DNA from: a virus
Length of the DNA stretch: 23,091 nucleotides
IMG/VR virus record: IMGVR_UViG_3300044641_003260
Location: 1 to 23,091 of that record
Direction: 5' to 3' (one strand)
In this document: positions 19,767 to 23,091 of the stretch, one piece after another
How positions within the stretch are numbered: the first letter of the stretch is position 1
How the letters are laid out: every line of letters begins with the position of its first letter
Notes under the pieces: model-generated
The model's input: only the letters and a program-made list of their open reading frames with translations
What the model was told of the DNA's origin: nothing
The model's database searches: none
Translations under genes and position numbers: made by a program

Positions 19767-22154
19767 TTAGTAGATTCTAATGAATCCGCCACCAAATGTC
19801 GGAGGTGCGAAGAAGACTGGCGGTGCGAAGAATACTGGTGGTGCGAAGAAGACTGGCGGTGCGAAGAATACTGGTGGTGCGAAGAATACTGGTGGTGCGA
19901 AGAATACTGGCGGTGCGAAGAAGACTGGCGGTGCGAAGAAGACTGGTGGTGCGAAGGTGCTTCCGCATGGGTTTGGATTAGTGGTAACTCCAAAGTGTCT
20001 ATTATTAATTCCTGGCTCAGATGCATCGCAGGCTTGGTTTAAAGGTGTAACAGCATCTTGTGCAGAAGCAAATGACCCACTTACTAGATCTCCATTTGAA
20101 CAGCATGCGTAATATGTTGTTAGAGTAACTGGTGGTGTACATGATTGAGTTTGTGTTTCAATATAAGGGTTACAAGAACCTGCAAAATAATTTGTTCTTG
20201 TTCTAGTTTGTGTTCCTTCAGAAGAGCATGTACTCCATGCGCTCCATGCGCTTGGAGCTGAGCAAGTAATCAAATCACCACAGCATTGTTGCCCAACGCT
20301 TATTTGATAATCATTAGAATTTCCAAGTAAAGTTCTACCTAGCTCTGCACAAGTATAGGATGCTGCATTTGTTATTGTTCCAGGACATGCTGGCTTTGCT
20401 GGTGGATCTGGATCTGGATCTGGCGCTGCTTGATAAGTAAACTTATAAACAGTGATTGTAGGTTTTGGAGATGTATTAACAACAGTTCCAGCGGTTGGAG
20501 ACTGTGAAGAAACCATTCCTTCTTTTGTATAATCAGTAGTACCGACTGCTGTTCCTACTGAAATATCATAATTTGATGTGCTAGCAGGATTATATGTTCC
20601 AACTAAGTTTGGAATTGTATATGTTGTAGGTGGTGCTGGAACGCACACTGGAGTTCTTGAAACTCCTCCTTGCACTTGGTTATTAATTCCTGGCTCTGAT
20701 GCAGCACATGCCGCATTTAATCCAGCAAGGGCATCCTGGCTGTTGGCATAAGTTCCAGAAACTCCATCTCCATTATTACAACAAGCCCAATAAGTAACTG
20801 GTGAAGATGGTTCTTCTGCAGCAATAGTGGTTGATTGAACAGAGTTACTACTAAATGCCTTTGAGCTAGTTTCTAAAGATGTTGTAAGTATCTGAACTGA
20901 AGATGTTATTGATTTATTGTCATATGCAGTGGTATCTCCCAAGCTTAAACTTGATCCAGAACCAAACCCGATAGCTACTCCATCTGCATACCACTCATAC
21001 AAGTACATAGATATAGAAGATGAATTGCTCCAAGTTCCTGTTGTAGTTGTAAATTGTCTTCCAGTTCCAGAAACAACTGGGGCAACCTGATTTACTGGCA
21101 TAGGAACTGATGGGTAAGTAATAGAAAGTGGGGGGAAAGAGCTCCATGAGGTATTTGTAAATCTAGGAGCTGTTCCATTTACTGTAATTGTAAATGATCC
21201 GTATGTAGTTCCGCCTTCCCCTATTCTATCGATTACATAAGATGTTGCTGATGGGCTAGAGCCTGATAAATAAGAACTTGTATATAGCTCTCCGTTATTA
21301 TAAATAATCCATTCTGTAGGTTGAATTAAATTTAATGACCAAGAAAAAGTTCCGCCAGTTGATGAAGAGGTTAAGGATGCTGTTACTGAAGGCTTATTAG
21401 GTTTTATATCTTGAACCGATGCATTTTTTCCAAGACCGCTTAAACTAATTCCGCTTACATTAGATGAATTTAGTGGGTTAACAAGAATTCCGATACTTCC
21501 TCCTGCGCTTCCAGTATCAAACGTGTAAGTATCAACATCTCCAAGCAAGGCGACTTCTGTAAATGGCACCTCTGCTCCTTGATACTGTAAATAAAAATTA
21601 TTAGCTCCCTTTGGCTTTGTCCAATCTAGTTTTATTACACCATTTTCTACAACTGTTGCACTTAGTACAGAAAGCCTTTCTGGAGCAATTACTGGGCTTG
21701 GCAAAGTGTATACATCTTCTTCATTGTCTCCAGCATCATTTGTAGCAGTAACTTTGCATCTTACAACATACCCAACATACTTTAATGACTTTATAGAATT
21801 CCACTCGTCTTCGTCTAGAAACAAAGTACTTGATGTTTTGTCTACTATATTTGACCAATTGTATGCAGATGGAGTATAGGCAGATTTTTGCCACTGATAT
21901 TTAAAAGAAGTTGGAGAATTTTCCCATATTCCATTTGAAACAGAAACAGTTTCTTGTGCTGCATATAAAAATGAATCCCCCTGTAAAGAAAGAATTGGTA
22001 GTTCTGTATTTTTTGGTTTTAAATCAAGTAGGGACTTCCATTCAGATCCGTCCCAAATATATGCCGCTTTAGATTCATTCCATGTTAATCCATCATGAAT
22101 CTGTATTTTTTTTAAAGGATTCCAGCTGGAACCGTCAAAAATATTTAGCGGCAT
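19767..22154 (-). CDS. Large modular adhesin: Ig/FN3-like, PASTA-like, TSP1-like domains and FFAPPV repeat tail
   Basis: A 795-aa protein. Residues 1-45 have three W-containing repeats (FDGSSWNPLKKI, HDGLTWNESKAAYI, WDGSEWKSLL), a fibre-anchor pattern. About 50-150 is Ig-like; 155-255 FN3-like (GVIKLDWTKPKGANNFYLQY); beta repeats continue to 450. A Cys module at 455-504 (YWACCNNGDGVSGTYANSQD) is repeated at 681-730 (YYACCSNGDLVSGSFASAQD). Residues 511-573 resemble a PASTA domain (TIPNLVGTY, MVSSQSPTAGTVVN, TITVY). Residues 633-673 carry the thrombospondin-1 signature WSAWSTCSSEGTQTRTR with matching cysteines. Residues 734-795 are FAPPV, seven FFAPPV and FFAPPT, then FGGGFIRIY. No signal peptide or anchor is seen, so it is probably a virion surface protein. 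AAGGAGA precedes the ATG. Confidence 0.82.
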   Translation of the reverse strand: MPLNIFDGSSWNPLKKIQIHDGLTWNESKAAYIWDGSEWKSLLDLKPKNTELPILSLQGDSFLYAAQETVSVSNGIWENSPTSFKYQWQKSAYTPSAYNWSNIVDKTSSTLFLDEDEWNSIKSLKYVGYVVRCKVTATNDAGDNEEDVYTLPSPVIAPERLSVLSATVVENGVIKLDWTKPKGANNFYLQYQGAEVPFTEVALLGDVDTYTFDTGSAGGSIGILVNPLNSSNVSGISLSGLGKNASVQDIKPNKPSVTASLTSSSTGGTFSWSLNLIQPTEWIIYNNGELYTSSYLSGSSPSATSYVIDRIGEGGTTYGSFTITVNGTAPRFTNTSWSSFPPLSITYPSVPMPVNQVAPVVSGTGRQFTTTTGTWSNSSSISMYLYEWYADGVAIGFGSGSSLSLGDTTAYDNKSITSSVQILTTSLETSSKAFSSNSVQSTTIAAEEPSSPVTYWACCNNGDGVSGTYANSQDALAGLNAACAASEPGINNQVQGGVSRTPVCVPAPPTTYTIPNLVGTYNPASTSNYDISVGTAVGTTDYTKEGMVSSQSPTAGTVVNTSPKPTITVYKFTYQAAPDPDPDPPAKPACPGTITNAASYTCAELGRTLLGNSNDYQISVGQQCCGDLITCSAPSAWSAWSTCSSEGTQTRTRTNYFAGSCNPYIETQTQSCTPPVTLTTYYACCSNGDLVSGSFASAQDAVTPLNQACDASEPGINNRHFGVTTNPNPCGSTFAPPVFFAPPVFFAPPVFFAPPVFFAPPVFFAPPVFFAPPVFFAPPVFFAPPTFGGGFIRIY
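19804..19957 (-). repeat. 18-bp tandem repeat coding FFAPPV
   Basis: Eight nearly identical 18-bp units (plus strand GGTGCGAAGAANACTGGY) run from 19804 to 19947, then a partial unit. Variation is confined to a few positions, mostly synonymous. The regular period contrasts with the mixed units of the array at 13702-13932. Confidence 0.92.
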
Positions 22155-22163
22155 TTGGTCTCC

Positions 22164-23091
22164 TTAGTATTGAATGTAAATATCTCCAGCAGAGTTTCCG
22201 CTTGAAGGTGGTGTTAAACCTGTTCCATAAGTAATTTTGTTTATGTTTGATCCTGAAATACCATTTGTATATCCAGTAATAACTGTTCCGCCAAGTTCTA
22301 TTGGGGAACCATTTATAGTAATTGATTTATTTTCAAGCATTGTATTTGATATTATTGGTACAGCAGATGTTAGTATTTTACCGCTTGAGTCTAATCCAGC
22401 ATATCCGCTATTTTGGTTTCTTTCAGATTCTGGCTGATACCCACCAAGTGAGTTTTCTATTCCTTCTATTGCCAAGTCAGTGTAATCATTAGCAGAGGTT
22501 AAAGTAGAAGCCAAACCTGAAGTTAGGTTGATGGCTGTTGCATATCCAGATATTAATGCCCCTGCTGGTATTGTTACTGTACCAGTAAATGTAGGAGAAG
22601 CAATTGGTGCAAACCCTGCAATACTTGCCCCTGCTGGTATTGTTACTGTACCAGTAAATGTAGGAGAAGCAATTGGTGCCTTTAATCCAATTAAAGATGT
22701 TAAAGAAGAAGCTGCAGTTTGATCTTGTGCAATATAATCTGAAATCTCTTTAAGAGTATCAAATGCAGTTGGTGCAGAAGCAATAACTCCTTCAATAGCA
22801 GAGACTAAATCTGAAGATCTTGCTATTGTTTGTGGTATAACAGATTCTAATACCTTGCTATTTGAGTCCAAACCAGCAATTCCACCAGAAGAATTTCTAT
22901 CTGAAACTGGAATGTAATTTGTTAATTCTGAAATTGGGGCATAATTTGTTAAGCTAGTATTAACTTCTGTTCTTAAATCATCGACTGCTGTTAATGCAGA
23001 TACAAGCACAGCTGTTCTAGCATTGTTTGTGGCTGAAATTGCTCTAGCATTAGTAAAATATAAATTGCTTCCTTCTGGAACGTCTGAAGTA
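22164..23091 (-). CDS. Tail fibre protein, 5' part off the window
   Basis: The frame is open through the right window edge, giving at least 308 residues; a GTG at 23009 is not the true start, because the in-frame sequence upstream reads DVPEGSNLYFTNARAISA, a well-known phage fibre motif. The rest has GYVPLADRN-like linkers (YIPVSDRNSSGGIAGLDSNS), APTAFDTLKEISDYI, two near-identical blocks ASPTFTGTVTIPAGA and a Gly/Ser-rich C-terminus (GTGLTPPSSGNSAGDIYIQY). It is a repetitive fibre shaft. Its stop overlaps the ribosome-binding region of the 795-aa adhesin (TAAGGAGA), so both are probably co-transcribed. Confidence 0.85.
   Translation of the reverse strand, partial: TSDVPEGSNLYFTNARAISATNNARTAVLVSALTAVDDLRTEVNTSLTNYAPISELTNYIPVSDRNSSGGIAGLDSNSKVLESVIPQTIARSSDLVSAIEGVIASAPTAFDTLKEISDYIAQDQTAASSLTSLIGLKAPIASPTFTGTVTIPAGASIAGFAPIASPTFTGTVTIPAGALISGYATAINLTSGLASTLTSANDYTDLAIEGIENSLGGYQPESERNQNSGYAGLDSSGKILTSAVPIISNTMLENKSITINGSPIELGGTVITGYTNGISGSNINKITYGTGLTPPSSGNSAGDIYIQY
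22557..22679 (-). repeat. Exact 54-bp direct repeat in fibre gene
   Basis: Positions 22557-22610 and 22626-22679 are identical over 54 bases, with a 69-bp offset. Each codes for the APIASPTFTGTVTIPAGA block. Identity including third codon positions shows recent duplication or gene conversion. Confidence 0.9.

Noticed and set aside
19804-19957. Regular short repeats resembling a CRISPR array
   Set aside because: Units are contiguous, with no unique spacers, and code for FFAPPV in frame with an adhesin.
1-23091. tRNA genes, integrase/attachment sites, lysis genes
   Set aside because: Looked for on both strands by eye; nothing with the required motifs was seen.

Overview
This window is part of an AT-rich tailed-phage (Caudoviricetes) genome or prophage-like contig. 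Every supported gene lies on the minus strand, so transcription runs from high to low coordinates. The HK97-type head genes (portal, U35-like protease fused to a scaffold-like tail, major capsid protein, connectors) settle the phage identity. The host cannot be read directly. Several ATG starts sit 6-7 nt after a -10 box with no Shine-Dalgarno, which implies leaderless mRNAs; these are common in Actinobacteria, so an AT-rich aquatic actinobacterial host is a reasonable but unproven guess. No terminase, tape measure, lysis, replication, integrase or tRNA gene is visible.

Layout in transcription order. (1) 23091-13699 is a tail-fibre/adhesin region: a fibre gene cut by the window edge; a 795-aa modular adhesin with Ig/FN3-like, PASTA-like and thrombospondin-1-like parts and a (FFAPPV)n C-terminus; a small Cys-rich zinc-ribbon-like protein; three fibre-associated proteins with shared N- or C-terminal modules; an 802-aa fibre with an Mtd-like N-terminus and ten-residue repeats; and a 282-aa double-FN3 protein ending in the same FFAPP/FFPP cassette as the 795-aa adhesin. 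(2) 13626-9311 is a tightly packed run of five different 2-oxoglutarate/Fe(II) oxygenases of the prolyl-4-hydroxylase type, with one DUF6065-like gene among them. (3) 9290-6360 holds a collagen-like fibre with an S74 intramolecular chaperone and a LamG-like protein. (4) 6286-1 is the head module: small protein, portal, protease-scaffold, major capsid protein, a terminator followed by a promoter, a SAP/Rho-N-like protein, a head-tail connector and a partial neck protein.

The most striking feature is the pairing of five proline-hydroxylase-like enzymes with proline-rich virion proteins on both sides: two FFAPP-tailed adhesins upstream and a GPQGPQ collagen-like fibre downstream. I infer a phage-encoded system that hydroxylates its own fibres. 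The FFAPP cassette is duplicated at two loci with protein identity and only synonymous changes in its terminal 67 nt. Each copy is followed by a nearly identical leaderless promoter driving a different downstream gene, which suggests a mobile or recombining 3' module.

Genes are packed with few gaps; no stretch over 300 bases lacks a gene.
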